Shown: positions 34,351 through 42,605, counted from the first letter of the stretch. The stretch is 64,000 nucleotides of DNA from Flavobacterium sp. 83 (GCF_000744835.1 NZ_JQMS01000001.1:186001-250000), one strand, 5' to 3'. Numbers and translations: made by a program. Notes: a model not told the origin generated them from the letters alone.

Positions 34351-34575
34351 TTCGATTAGAATAAAATGATTGTTTTGTTTATAATGTCTTGAAAGGGAGT
34401 GAAACCATAACTGTACTATCCAGCGATGTTTTCAATACAAAGCAATTCGCTCTTGAAAAAACCTAGCCAAAAAAAACTTGGAAACCTATTAAAACAAGAA
34501 AGTCAAATGGCATATATTGGATTCAATTACCTTTTGGGTTCAGGAAAAAACAAAGCGATACAGAGAAAAAAAACG
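34351..34575. other. Unexplained noncoding stretch
   Basis: About 225 nt between two terminators (the gene-free gap is 34299-34656). No ORF with family resemblance, no tRNA and no clear promoter was seen. GGGAGTGAAACC (34395-34406) recalls the head of the structured elements described elsewhere, but no matching stem or tail was found. Confidence 0.4.
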
Positions 34576-34576
34576 T

Positions 34577-34612
34577 AAAAAAACGAAACCCAACGAGTGA
34601 ATTTCGTTTTTT
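34577..34612. terminator. Terminator downstream of fabH
   Basis: AAAAACGAAA pairs with TTTCGTTTTT, with an A run on one side and a T run on the other, so it can act for minus-strand fabH. Stem stability is modest. Confidence 0.6.
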
Positions 34613-34656
34613 TTTAGATTAAAAAAAAGGTAATATCTTATAAAAAATCACCATTT

Positions 34657-35664
34657 TTACCATTTTATTATAGCACTAGCCCAAGTAAATCCACTACCAA
34701 AAGCAGCTAAAACTACGGTGTCTCCTGATTTTATTTTTCCTTTTTCCCAAGCTTCAGTCAAAGCGATTGGAATAGATGCGGCAGTTGTATTTCCGTATTT
34801 TTGAATATTATTATATACTTGATCATCTGTAAGATTAAATTTCTTTTGGATGAACTGAGAAATTCTCAAATTTGCTTGATGTGGAATCAGCATATCGATA
34901 TCCGAAACCTGCAAGTTATTCGCCTGCAAACCTTCATTTATTACTTCGCTGAAACGAACTACCGCATTTTTAAACACAAATTGCCCATTCATATAAGGGA
35001 AATAACTTTCATCATCCGGATCATTATCCGCTAAAATATCAGTTACCCAGCGTCCGCCCATTCCTGGAGCCTTTACAATTAACTCCTCGGCATGTTGCCC
35101 CTCTGAATGCAAATGTGTAGACAAAATTCCTTTGGTCAAATCTTCTTCTCTACTCAAAACTGCTGCTCCTGCCCCATCTCCAAAAATTACCGAAACGCCT
35201 CTGCCTCGTGTCGACATATCCAATCCGGTAGAATGTACTTCAGAACCAATAACCAAAACATTTTTATACATTCCGGTTTTAATATATTGATCAGCTACTG
35301 ACAAAGCATATACAAAACCCGAACATTGATTTCTAACATCTAAAGCGCCAACAGTTCTAAGTCCTAAATCCCGTTGTACTAAAACTCCAGGACCAGGAAA
35401 ATAATAATCAGGGCTTAAAGTGGCAAAAACTACAAAATCTATGTCTTGTTTTGCAACACCGGAACGCTCAATCGCAATTTCAGCAGCTTTAACTCCCATT
35501 GAAGTCGTCGTATCTTCCCCGCGTATAATGTGTCTTCTTTCCTGAATACCCGTACGCTCTTGAATCCACTCATCATTCGTATCTATAATTTTAGATAAAT
35601 CATCATTGGTAACTACATTGGAAGGAACGTAAAATCCTAATCCTGTTATTTTTGAATGGTACAT
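34657..35664 (-). CDS. fabH: 3-oxoacyl-ACP synthase III (KAS III)
   Basis: A 335-residue condensing enzyme of the FabH family, which starts fatty-acid synthesis by joining an acyl-CoA with malonyl-ACP. The Cys-His-Asn triad is visible: Cys114 in RNQCSGF, His in IPHQANLRI (about 258) and Asn in YGNTTAASIP (about 288). The N-terminus ITGLGFYVPSNVVTN and DTNDEWIQERTGI are family hallmarks. No plsX or rpmF neighbour is present, so this may be a second, unlinked KAS III copy or one with different acyl specificity. Structured element copy B lies about 100 nt upstream on the same strand. Confidence 0.92.
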   Translation of the reverse strand: MYHSKITGLGFYVPSNVVTNDDLSKIIDTNDEWIQERTGIQERRHIIRGEDTTTSMGVKAAEIAIERSGVAKQDIDFVVFATLSPDYYFPGPGVLVQRDLGLRTVGALDVRNQCSGFVYALSVADQYIKTGMYKNVLVIGSEVHSTGLDMSTRGRGVSVIFGDGAGAAVLSREEDLTKGILSTHLHSEGQHAEELIVKAPGMGGRWVTDILADNDPDDESYFPYMNGQFVFKNAVVRFSEVINEGLQANNLQVSDIDMLIPHQANLRISQFIQKKFNLTDDQVYNNIQKYGNTTAASIPIALTEAWEKGKIKSGDTVVLAAFGSGFTWASAIIKW

Positions 35665-35765
35665 AGTTTTATTATTTTATTAAAATCAAGGATGCAAATT
35701 TAAATATACTTTAAAATATTAGTTCACAAATTACTACTTTTTTGCTAATATGCAATTATATTTTT

Positions 35766-35846
35766 CAGTAGCTATTTCCTGCTGTTCACTGTATCTTTTA
35801 TTCTCTAAAAAAACGAGAATAAAAGGATGCCGTTCCCATCAGGGCT
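35766..35846 (-). ncRNA. Candidate structured element, copy B (upstream of fabH)
   Basis: Read on the minus strand: head AGCCCTGATGGGAACGGCAT, then a perfect 10-bp hairpin TTTTATTCTC / GAGAATAAAA with a 9-nt loop (35796-35824), then tail GAACAGCAGGAAATAGCTAC. Head and tail align with copy A at 4921-5063 (AGCC-GAT-G-GG---ATCC and AGC-GGAAAT-GCT-C) while the stem sequence differs. Both copies precede, on the same strand, a gene concerned with acyl metabolism, at 94 and 101 nt. It may be a structured RNA or a palindromic dispersed element. Confidence 0.55.
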
Positions 35847-35952
35847 ATAAAACACAATTTAAAGACGACGTTTTATTTTCAAATGTAACAATAGGACATT
35901 AATTTAGACAAATCATTACAATTAATTCTTATCAATTGAAACCATTTTATAT

Positions 35953-38361
35953 ATGAAATTAAAAGCAACCTTATTGTTTATAGCATTAGGTTTATCCGGT
36001 TTTGCACAGGAAAACTTAACCTATCAAAAACCTTCGAAATCAATATTAGATTTAGCTGATTATCAAAGAGCGCCTTCCGTATCGATGGACACCAAAAAAG
36101 AATACATGCTTTTGTCCTATAGAAATACCTATAAAACATTAGATGATTTAAACCAAGAAGAATTGCGATTAGGTGGTTTAAGAATTAATCCTGTAACTAA
36201 TATTTCAAGTACAGTTACCTATATTACCAACCTGAAATTACGAAAAACACAAGACAAAAGCGAAATACAGGTTTCAGGCTTACCAACTAATCCACGCATC
36301 AGTAATTTATCTTGGTCGCCTAATGATTCTAAAATTTTATTTTCCAATACAATCAATACCGGAGTTGAACTTTGGGTTTTGGACGTAGCTTCCGCTAAGG
36401 CAAAAAAATTGACCGAAGCAACTGTAAATGCAAATCTTGGCAATCCATTTAGCTGGTTCAGCGATAACGAAACTATTTTGGTGAAAATGCTGCCAAAAAA
36501 TAGAGTAGCACTTTTGGATGCTAAAAAAGATCTGCCAACCGGTCCAATAATTTCCAATGCAGATGGTTCAAAATCACAAAACAGAACCTATCCGGATATG
36601 TTGAAAAATAAAAATGATGAAATCAATTTTGAAAATATCATTACATCTGAATTGTATAAAGTAAACTTAAACGGCACAATAACTTTATTTAAAAATGCCG
36701 ACATGTATGCCGGAGAAAGTTTCTCTCCAGATGGGAATTACCTGATGCTAACTACCATTCAAAAACCATTTTCATACATTGTTCCTCTAAGTCGATTCCC
36801 ATTAAAAACAGTAGTTTACGATAAAAAAGGTATTACTGTAAAAACAGTAAATGAAGTTCCGTTGAATGAAATCATGCCAAAAGGATTTATGGCAGTTCGA
36901 AAAGGAAAAAGAGAACTGGCTTGGAGAAATGACAAACCGGCAACACTATCCTATGTTGTAGCTCTAGATGAAGGAGATCAGGCAAATAAAGTTGCGTTCA
37001 GAGACGAAGTGTTTCTTTGGGAAGCCCCTTTTAACGCAGAAGCAATTTCATTACTAAAAACACCACAACGCTTTAGTGATATCATATGGGGGAATGATGC
37101 TGTGGCTATTGTTTCAGATGAATGGTATGACACTCGAAATACAAAAACATACTTAATCAATCCATCGGATTTAAAGCAAAAACCAATCGTTATTTCGGAT
37201 CGAAATTCACAAGATATTTACGCAGATCCTGGGGCTTTTGAAACTAAAAAGAATCAATACAATAAATATGTTTTAGCCATCGAAAATGGAAATGCGTTCC
37301 GCATAGGAGATGGTTATACTAAAGACGGACAGTTTCCGTTTATCGATAAATTCAATCTAAAAACATTACAATCAAAACGACTGTACACCTCGCTCTACAA
37401 AGACAAGAAAGAGGATTTATTAGAAATTGAGGATTTCAAGAATGGAAAAGTTTTAGTTCAGATTCAGTCCAAAAGTGAATACCCTAATTATTACTTTAGA
37501 AACATAAGACAAAAAAATAGCCTGATTCCGATTACTGCCTTCAAAAACCCATTTGAAAGTATTAAAAATGTAAATAAGGAAGTAATCAAATACAAACGAA
37601 AAGATGGTGTAGAATTATCTGGAACTTTATACTTACCTGCCGGGTATGATAAAGTCAAAAAAGAAAAATTACCTTTATTGATTTGGGCGTATCCCGCTGA
37701 ATTCAAAGATAAAAGTAGTGCAGGACAAAGCAATCAAAATCCAAATGAATTTACATTTCCCTATTATGGTTCCTTTGTATATTGGGTAACCAAAGGATAT
37801 GTTGTGCTCGATGACGCTTCGTTTCCTATTATTGGGGAAGGAACAACGGAACCAAATGACAATTTTATTCCTCAATTAGTGGATGATGCAGAAGCTGCAA
37901 TAAATGCAGTTGATGCTTTGGGATACATCAACAAGAAAAAAGTGGCTGTTGGAGGACATTCGTATGGTGCTTTTATGGTAGCTAATTTACTGACGCACTC
38001 CAATCTTTTTGCCTGTGGAATTGCCAGAAGTGGTGCATACAATAGAACATTAACTCCGTTTGGTTTTCAAAGTGAACAGCGAAATTATTGGGAAGTTCCC
38101 GACGTTTACAACGCAATATCTCCTTTTATGAATGCCGAAAAAATGAAAACGCCAATGCTTTTAGTTCATGGGGAAGCAGATAACAATCCCGGAACTTTCA
38201 CATTACAAACTGAACGTTATTTTCAAGCTTTAAAAGGATTAGGGGCTCCAGCAAGAATGGTAATCTTACCAAAAGAAGCGCACAGTTACGTAGCGAAAGA
38301 AAATATTTTACATTTGCTTTGGGAACAAGACCAGTTTTTGGAAAAGTATTTAAAAAATTAG
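35953..38361 (+). CDS. Secreted S9-family peptidase (S9D-like)
   Basis: An 802-residue serine peptidase of the prolyl oligopeptidase clan. Signal peptide (about 1-18, LGLSGFAQ), then a beta-propeller (about 80-520) that gates access, then the alpha/beta hydrolase domain. The nucleophile is Ser670 in VGGHSYGAFM, the acid is in LVHGEADNNPG and the His in LPKEAHSYVAKEN. The sequence around GYINKKKVAVGGHSYGAF and the long N-terminal part resemble glutamyl endopeptidase-like S9D members more than dipeptidyl peptidase IV. It probably cuts peptides in the periplasm for amino-acid use. It is monocistronic, with a strong terminator 19 nt after its stop. Confidence 0.9.
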   Translation: MKLKATLLFIALGLSGFAQENLTYQKPSKSILDLADYQRAPSVSMDTKKEYMLLSYRNTYKTLDDLNQEELRLGGLRINPVTNISSTVTYITNLKLRKTQDKSEIQVSGLPTNPRISNLSWSPNDSKILFSNTINTGVELWVLDVASAKAKKLTEATVNANLGNPFSWFSDNETILVKMLPKNRVALLDAKKDLPTGPIISNADGSKSQNRTYPDMLKNKNDEINFENIITSELYKVNLNGTITLFKNADMYAGESFSPDGNYLMLTTIQKPFSYIVPLSRFPLKTVVYDKKGITVKTVNEVPLNEIMPKGFMAVRKGKRELAWRNDKPATLSYVVALDEGDQANKVAFRDEVFLWEAPFNAEAISLLKTPQRFSDIIWGNDAVAIVSDEWYDTRNTKTYLINPSDLKQKPIVISDRNSQDIYADPGAFETKKNQYNKYVLAIENGNAFRIGDGYTKDGQFPFIDKFNLKTLQSKRLYTSLYKDKKEDLLEIEDFKNGKVLVQIQSKSEYPNYYFRNIRQKNSLIPITAFKNPFESIKNVNKEVIKYKRKDGVELSGTLYLPAGYDKVKKEKLPLLIWAYPAEFKDKSSAGQSNQNPNEFTFPYYGSFVYWVTKGYVVLDDASFPIIGEGTTEPNDNFIPQLVDDAEAAINAVDALGYINKKKVAVGGHSYGAFMVANLLTHSNLFACGIARSGAYNRTLTPFGFQSEQRNYWEVPDVYNAISPFMNAEKMKTPMLLVHGEADNNPGTFTLQTERYFQALKGLGAPARMVILPKEAHSYVAKENILHLLWEQDQFLEKYLKN

Positions 38362-38379
38362 TTTTAACCAAAAACAAAA

Positions 38380-38411
38380 AACCGTCTCGGTAAATCGAGA
38401 CGGTTTTTTTG
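38380..38411 (+). terminator. Intrinsic terminator of the S9 peptidase gene
   Basis: ACCGTCTCG pairs with CGAGACGGT around GTAAAT, followed by seven T. Confidence 0.9.
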
Positions 38412-38452
38412 TCACCTTGAATTAAATTTAATGATCCGTTTTTTAATAAAAA

Positions 38453-38484
38453 GAAAAAACCATCTAATAACATTAGATGGTTTT
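38453..38484 (-). terminator. Intrinsic terminator of tRNA-Thr
   Basis: On the minus strand AAACCATCTAAT pairs with ATTAGATGGTTT around a 3-nt loop, followed by a T-rich run, 8 nt after the tRNA 3' end. Confidence 0.85.
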
Positions 38485-38491
38485 CTTAAAG

Positions 38492-38565
38492 AGCCGGCGG
38501 AGGGACTCGAACCCACGACCTGCTGATTACAAATCAGCTGCTCTAGCCAACTGAGCTACGCTGGC
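38492..38565 (-). tRNA. tRNA-Thr (anticodon TGT)
   Basis: A 74-nt cloverleaf on the minus strand: acceptor GCCAGCG / CGCCGGC, D arm GCTC AGTTGGCTA GAGC, anticodon arm GCTGA TTTGTAA TCAGC, T arm GTGGG TTCGAGT CCCTC. The anticodon TGT reads ACA (Thr). Discriminator T; the CCA end is not encoded. Two stem positions do not pair (A4-C69 and T50-T64). Confidence 0.93.
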
Positions 38566-38643
38566 GACTCATTACGGGTGCAAATATAAGCTTGAATTTC
38601 TATTTTCCAAAACAAATTCAAACTTTTTTTGCTTTTTTTTTAA

Positions 38644-38910
38644 CTACAATTCGTTGATTTTAGCAATCAATTGATTAGCAGTTTGTTCCAATTCAACATT
38701 GATTTGTTTAAAATGTGCTTTTTTATCCTCAACCTTTTTTGCATTCACTTTTGTGATTAATGCATCAAAAGCAGCGATAGCTTCATCAATTAAATCGTTG
38801 GTTTCAGTTGTTGGTTTTCCTGTTGTTGAAATTTCGAACAAGTAAACTGCTTCAATAATATCTCCTAAAACGTAGTTGATGTCTTTTTTTAAATTCTTAA
38901 CGTTTGCCAT
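38644..38910 (-). CDS. Conserved small helical protein (hypothetical)
   Basis: An 88-residue acidic-to-neutral protein without signal or membrane segment. It is predicted to be almost entirely helical, with Lys/Glu/Ala-rich stretches such as DLIDEAIAAFDALITKVNAKK. It looks like a small cytosolic conserved protein, but I do not recognise a named family. Coding is supported by a perfect -7 box upstream and good codon use. It lies between tRNA-Thr and manA on the same strand. Confidence 0.75.
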   Translation of the reverse strand: MANVKNLKKDINYVLGDIIEAVYLFEISTTGKPTTETNDLIDEAIAAFDALITKVNAKKVEDKKAHFKQINVELEQTANQLIAKINEL

Positions 38911-38948
38911 TTTTATTTTTTTAAAATTTGAATTTTAATTTGCGTCTG

Positions 38949-38956
38949 CAAAAGTA
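38949..38956 (-). promoter_or_regulatory. Putative -7 promoter element (TACTTTTG) of the 88-residue protein gene
   Basis: A perfect TAnnTTTG match on the minus strand, 38 nt before the start codon and just after the manA stop. Confidence 0.5.
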
Positions 38957-38978
38957 CATATAATCTTTCTATTACCGA

Positions 38979-39941
38979 CTATGAAATGTAAATTTCTAAA
39001 ATTGAAGCTTTTCCACTGAGAATGAATGCATTCATTATAGCAGGAATCAAAACAGTATCTCCTTTTTTATATTGCAATTTTAAATCATTAAACTCGACTT
39101 CAAACGTCCCTTCCACACACATATAAACGGTAAACGTTTTGCCAGATTTAGATACTTTAATTTCATTCTCTAACGGGATAAAATTAGTTGTAAAATAAGG
39201 ACAATCCACAACTCCATTAGATTCATTTACATTTTTAGAATATTCTCTTTTAGTTTGAACTTTATTGTAGTTAATTGCTTCCAAAGCTAAATCAACATGT
39301 AACTCTCTCGTGTTACCATCAGCACCTACCCTGTCAAAGTCATAAAGACGGTAGGTTATATCAGAGGTTTGTTGTATTTCTGCAACAACTAATCCTGCTC
39401 CAATCGCATGAACAGTTCCTGTTTCTAAGAAAAAGACATCACCTGATTTTACTTTTACGTCGTCAAGAATAGAAAGTAAGGTTTTATTTTTTAGATTTTC
39501 TAAATAGTCATTGGCATTCGATTTCTCTTTAAAACCAACAATTATTCTAGCATCCTCATCCGCCTGCATGATGTACCACATTTCCGTTTTACCAAAGGAA
39601 TTGTGTCGTTTTTTAGCCAATTCATCGTTTGGATGCACTTGAATAGATAAATCTTCGCGTGCATCCAGGTATTTGAAAAGTAATGGAAACTGTTTACCAA
39701 ATCGAGCATAAACCTGTGTGCCTAAGATTTCATTAGGATATTCATCAATCAAAGTAGATAATGATTTTCCTTTCCAATCTCCATTGGCAACAATACTAAC
39801 ATCGCCTTCTACTGTAGACAACTCCCAGCTTTCTCCTGTTATTTTTGATGTAATCGGTTTATGAAGTACCGTTTTTAATTTTTCACCGCCCCAGATTCTT
39901 TCTTTCAAAATTGGGGCAAACTGTAAGGGATAAAATTTCAT
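38979..39941 (-). CDS. manA: Class I mannose-6-phosphate isomerase
   Basis: A 320-residue cupin-type zinc isomerase interconverting fructose-6-P and mannose-6-P, the entry to GDP-mannose and glycan synthesis. PLQFAPILKERIWGG is the family start. The zinc-site motif QVHPND (about 101-106) and GTVHAIGAGLVVAEIQQ with TYRLYDFDRVG (about 174-205) are intact. It is shorter than the E. coli enzyme, as is normal for the Bacillus-type short form. A complete IS982 element lies upstream, beyond its 5' flank (40088-41085), and could affect expression if it carries an outward promoter. Confidence 0.93.
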   Translation of the reverse strand: MKFYPLQFAPILKERIWGGEKLKTVLHKPITSKITGESWELSTVEGDVSIVANGDWKGKSLSTLIDEYPNEILGTQVYARFGKQFPLLFKYLDAREDLSIQVHPNDELAKKRHNSFGKTEMWYIMQADEDARIIVGFKEKSNANDYLENLKNKTLLSILDDVKVKSGDVFFLETGTVHAIGAGLVVAEIQQTSDITYRLYDFDRVGADGNTRELHVDLALEAINYNKVQTKREYSKNVNESNGVVDCPYFTTNFIPLENEIKVSKSGKTFTVYMCVEGTFEVEFNDLKLQYKKGDTVLIPAIMNAFILSGKASILEIYIS

Positions 39942-40080
39942 TTCTATTTTTTTAGGTAGTGTAAATTTGCGAAATCTAAATTTAATACAACAAACTAATC
40001 TTTAATTTACCGGTCCAAAAAGACAAATAACTATAAACTACAGACAAGTTGCAAATAAGGACAAAAACAACAAACATTAC

Positions 40081-40087
40081 TAATACA
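40081..40087. repeat. Target-site duplication TAATACA, left copy
   Basis: The 7 bp directly outside the left end of the IS; repeated at 41086-41092. Confidence 0.85.
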
Positions 40088-40127
40088 ACCCGTTGGGTGT
40101 AATTATTTGAAGTAAAAAATATTGATT

Positions 40128-40185
40128 AGATATTGGTCAAGATACTGAAATTCAGTATCTTGAAGTCGTCAAACAACCAATATCT
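40128..40185 (+). promoter_or_regulatory. Two-part hairpin directly before the transposase start codon
   Basis: An outer stem AGATATTGGT (40128-40137) pairs with ACCAATATCT (40176-40185). A contiguous inner stem CAAGATACTGAA (40138-40149) pairs with TTCAGTATCTTG (40151-40162). All 22 pairs are perfect. The ATG follows at 40186 with no gap, so the structure would hold the ribosome-binding region in any read-through transcript from outside the IS. Confidence 0.7.
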
Positions 40186-41070
40186 ATGTCAAATATAGTA
40201 AAAAATTATTTTAGAGTTTTAGAAGTTATAAGTTCTTTGAATATTGCATTTAATACAGAAATTCGAGCTGGAAGAAAGTTTAAAATGTCTGATTTAGAAG
40301 TAGTTGCTTTAAGTTTAACATCTGAATTTATGTCTATTGACAGTGAAAATTCATTTTTTAATCAGTTGCAAAATGGACAAATTTCTAATCTAATTGAACG
40401 AAGTCAGTATAATAAGAGAAGGAAAAAATTATTCCATTTTGCTGAAGAAATCAGACAACATTTATATTCAAAATTCACAGAATTTGAGAACTATTTTGTT
40501 GTTGATAGTATGCCACTTGAGATTTGTAAAATGGCTCGTCATAATAGGATTAAAATTTGTAAGGGTGATTTTCAGACTGCGCCAGATAAAGGTTTTTGTG
40601 CATCACAAAACTCTTGGTTTTATGGTTACAAACTTCACGGAGTTTGTACTGTTTCTGGGGTTTTTCAATCAATAGATATTACAAAAGCAAGTGTTCACGA
40701 TGTACATTTATTAAAAGATTTAAAATATCAAATGTCTGATTGTGTGCTTCTTGGAGATAGAGGTTATTTGTCTTCACCATTACAATTAGATTTGTTTGAA
40801 ACAGCAAATATAAAATTAGAAACTCCAATGAGAATCAATCAAATTGGGTATAAAAAACAACCCTACATATTTAGAAAATCAAGAAAAAGAATAGAGACAT
40901 TATTCTCTCAATTGTGTGATCAATTTATGATTAGACGAAATTATGCTAAATCTTTTCAAGGTTTTAAAACAAGAATTTTAGCTAAAATAACAGCATTAAC
41001 TTTGGTACAATTCATTAATAAATTTATTTTTGAAAGACCAATAAACAATATTAAAACACAAATAATCTAA
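40186..41070 (+). CDS. IS982-family transposase
   Basis: A 294-residue DDE transposase. Acidic residues fit the catalytic set: first Asp in FVVDSMPLEICK (about 106-117), second in VLLGDRGYLSS (about 186-196), and Glu in RKRIETLFSQL (about 229-239). YGYKLHGVC between the two Asp is typical of the family. The length is usual for IS982 (about 290-300). The start codon abuts a strong hairpin and no purine-rich ribosome-binding site stands clear of it, which fits low, regulated transposase synthesis. No frameshift or nonsense change is seen, so the element should be competent to move. Confidence 0.93.
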   Translation: MSNIVKNYFRVLEVISSLNIAFNTEIRAGRKFKMSDLEVVALSLTSEFMSIDSENSFFNQLQNGQISNLIERSQYNKRRKKLFHFAEEIRQHLYSKFTEFENYFVVDSMPLEICKMARHNRIKICKGDFQTAPDKGFCASQNSWFYGYKLHGVCTVSGVFQSIDITKASVHDVHLLKDLKYQMSDCVLLGDRGYLSSPLQLDLFETANIKLETPMRINQIGYKKQPYIFRKSRKRIETLFSQLCDQFMIRRNYAKSFQGFKTRILAKITALTLVQFINKFIFERPINNIKTQII

Positions 41071-41085
41071 TTGCACCCAACGGGT

Positions 41086-41092
41086 TAATACA
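41086..41092. repeat. Target-site duplication TAATACA, right copy
   Basis: The 7 bp directly outside the right end of the IS; identical to 40081-40087. Confidence 0.85.
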
Positions 41093-41103
41093 ATTTTATT
41101 ATT

Positions 41104-41562
41104 CTATGATACAATTTTTTTAATCGCTTCTAGCGCTTTAGGAATATGCTTATTGGCCAACATACTATCAAAAATCATTTGAACGATTCCATTTTTGTCC
41201 GTAACATAAGTCACCCGACCGGGAATCAATCCAAACATTAGAGAAGAGACACCAAAAAGCTTTCTGATTTTTCCATCACTGTCTGATAAAAGAATAAAAG
41301 GCAGTTTATATTGTTTAGTAAATTCTTGATGAGAAGTAACACTATCGCTACTGATCCCTATTACTTCTGCACCTAAGTCTTTGAAATCTTCGTATTGATC
41401 TCTAAAGCCGCAGGCTTGAGTCGTACAACCTGGTGTATTATCTTTTGGATAAAAATAAATAACCAAAGGTTTATGGCCAATTAAAACTTGACTGTCAAAA
41501 TCGTTGCCATTATTGTCTTTTGCTATGAAATTTGGGATTTTATCCCCTACTTTTAATCCCAT
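41104..41562 (-). CDS. bcp: Thiol peroxidase of the BCP / PrxQ type
   Basis: A 152-residue peroxiredoxin reducing hydrogen and organic peroxides with thioredoxin. The peroxidatic Cys is in PKDNTPGCTTQACGFRD (about 36-52), where the second Cys five residues on is the PrxQ-type resolving residue. FYPKDNTPGC is the family signature. There is no signal peptide, so it acts in the cytosol. It overlaps queD by one base (its ATG shares the A of the queD stop), so queD and bcp form an operon. The IS982 element lies just beyond its 3' end and does not disrupt it. Confidence 0.93.
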   Translation of the reverse strand: MGLKVGDKIPNFIAKDNNGNDFDSQVLIGHKPLVIYFYPKDNTPGCTTQACGFRDQYEDFKDLGAEVIGISSDSVTSHQEFTKQYKLPFILLSDSDGKIRKLFGVSSLMFGLIPGRVTYVTDKNGIVQMIFDSMLANKHIPKALEAIKKIVS

Positions 41563-41972
41563 TATTCGCCTTTGTAAGTTACAAAATTACGGGGTGTTTC
41601 ATAAAGAACAACTTCCAATTCAAATTCAGATTTGATTCTTTTTCTTATTTTATTCCAAATAACTATTACAATATTTTCGGCTGTAGGATTTAAATCCTGA
41701 AAATCAGGAACATCAATATTAAGATTTTTATGATCAAACTGATCTTCAACTTCTTCTTTAATGATTTCGCTCAGGAATTTCACATCCATGACAAATCCAG
41801 TTTCGGGATCAACTTTCCCAGTTACACTAACAATCAATTCGTAGTTATGACCATGATAATTAGGATTATTACATTTGCCAAAAACAGCATCATTTTGCTC
41901 GAAAGTCCAATCTTTTCTATATAATCTATGTGCCGCATTAAAATGGGCTTTTCGTGAAATAGTAACTTTCAT
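41562..41972 (-). CDS. queD: 6-carboxy-5,6,7,8-tetrahydropterin synthase
   Basis: A 136-residue member of the PTPS/QueD family, converting dihydroneopterin triphosphate to 6-carboxytetrahydropterin on the route to queuosine and other 7-deazapurines. The zinc-binding His residues are in FNAAHRL (about 12-18) and NYHGHNYEL (about 38-46). GKCNNPNYHGHNY and GFVMDVKFLSEI match QueD rather than the eukaryotic enzyme. No queC or queE gene is near, so the pathway is split. It is the first gene of a two-gene operon with bcp. Confidence 0.92.
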   Translation of the reverse strand: MKVTISRKAHFNAAHRLYRKDWTFEQNDAVFGKCNNPNYHGHNYELIVSVTGKVDPETGFVMDVKFLSEIIKEEVEDQFDHKNLNIDVPDFQDLNPTAENIVIVIWNKIRKRIKSEFELEVVLYETPRNFVTYKGE

Positions 41973-42060
41973 ATTAGTTTAAGGTATTTATCTTCAGCTA
42001 TTCTTAGATTAAATTTTTATTTATTTCAGATAGTGTAATCAGAAATTTAAAAACTGTAAC

Positions 42061-42588
42061 CTATGTTTTATGTTCCTCGAGAAAATGATAAAACTCGTCA
42101 AAAATTATTTTGAACCAAACAGTATATCGTTCCTCATTAATTTCCATATCATTTTTTACATCTTCAATAGTCATCCATTTCCAATCTTCGACTTCTTCCC
42201 GATTTATTTTTGGATCATCATTGTAATAACCAATCATAACATGATCTAGTTCATGTTCAGTCAAACCGTTGTCAAAAGGAGCTTTGTATATAAAATGAAA
42301 CAAATCTTTGAGTTCTGTTTTAAAACCCATTTCCTCAAATAATCTGCGACTTCCTGCTTGAATATTGGATTCTCCTTCTCGTTGATGACTACAACAGGTA
42401 TTGGTCCACAATAAAGGAGAGTGGTATTTTTGATGGGCTCGCTGTTGCAGCATCAGTTCATTTTTACTATTTAAAATAAAAACCGAAAACGCACGATGCA
42501 AAACTGCTTTTTCATGTGCTTCTAATTTAGGCATCAGCCCTATTTGCTCATCATTTTCGTTAACTAATATTACGTTTTCTTCTTTCAT
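42061..42588 (-). CDS. idi: Isopentenyl-diphosphate delta-isomerase, type I
   Basis: A 175-residue Nudix-fold enzyme interconverting IPP and DMAPP for isoprenoids (menaquinone, carotenoids, undecaprenyl carriers). TNTCCSHQREGE holds the catalytic Cys; the family more often has CCSHP. The acid pair is in LTEHELDHVMIG. VLHRAFSVFILN and LLWTNTCC are typical of bacterial Idi. Full length. A -7 box (TATTTTTG on the minus strand) lies about 18 nt upstream. It is divergent from the GNAT gene and is not linked to other isoprenoid genes here. Confidence 0.92.
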   Translation of the reverse strand: MKEENVILVNENDEQIGLMPKLEAHEKAVLHRAFSVFILNSKNELMLQQRAHQKYHSPLLWTNTCCSHQREGESNIQAGSRRLFEEMGFKTELKDLFHFIYKAPFDNGLTEHELDHVMIGYYNDDPKINREEVEDWKWMTIEDVKNDMEINEERYTVWFKIIFDEFYHFLEEHKT

Positions 42589-42605
42589 AGGTGTTTTTAG
42601 CCTTA

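Larger units (their letters stand above)
40088..41085 (+). mobile_element. Complete IS982-family insertion sequence (998 bp)
   Basis: Terminal inverted repeats ACCCGTTGGGTGTAATTA (40088-40105) and its complement (41068-41085) match at 17 of 18 positions and begin with the ACCC typical of IS982 elements. They enclose one intact transposase gene and are flanked by 7-bp TAATACA duplications. Perfect duplications and an intact gene suggest recent insertion. It lies between manA and bcp and breaks no gene. The transposase stop codon lies inside the right repeat. Confidence 0.93.

Noticed and set aside
39942..40080. Gene disrupted by the IS982 element
   Set aside because: Removing the element and one duplication joins noncoding sequence. 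No open frame spans the site.
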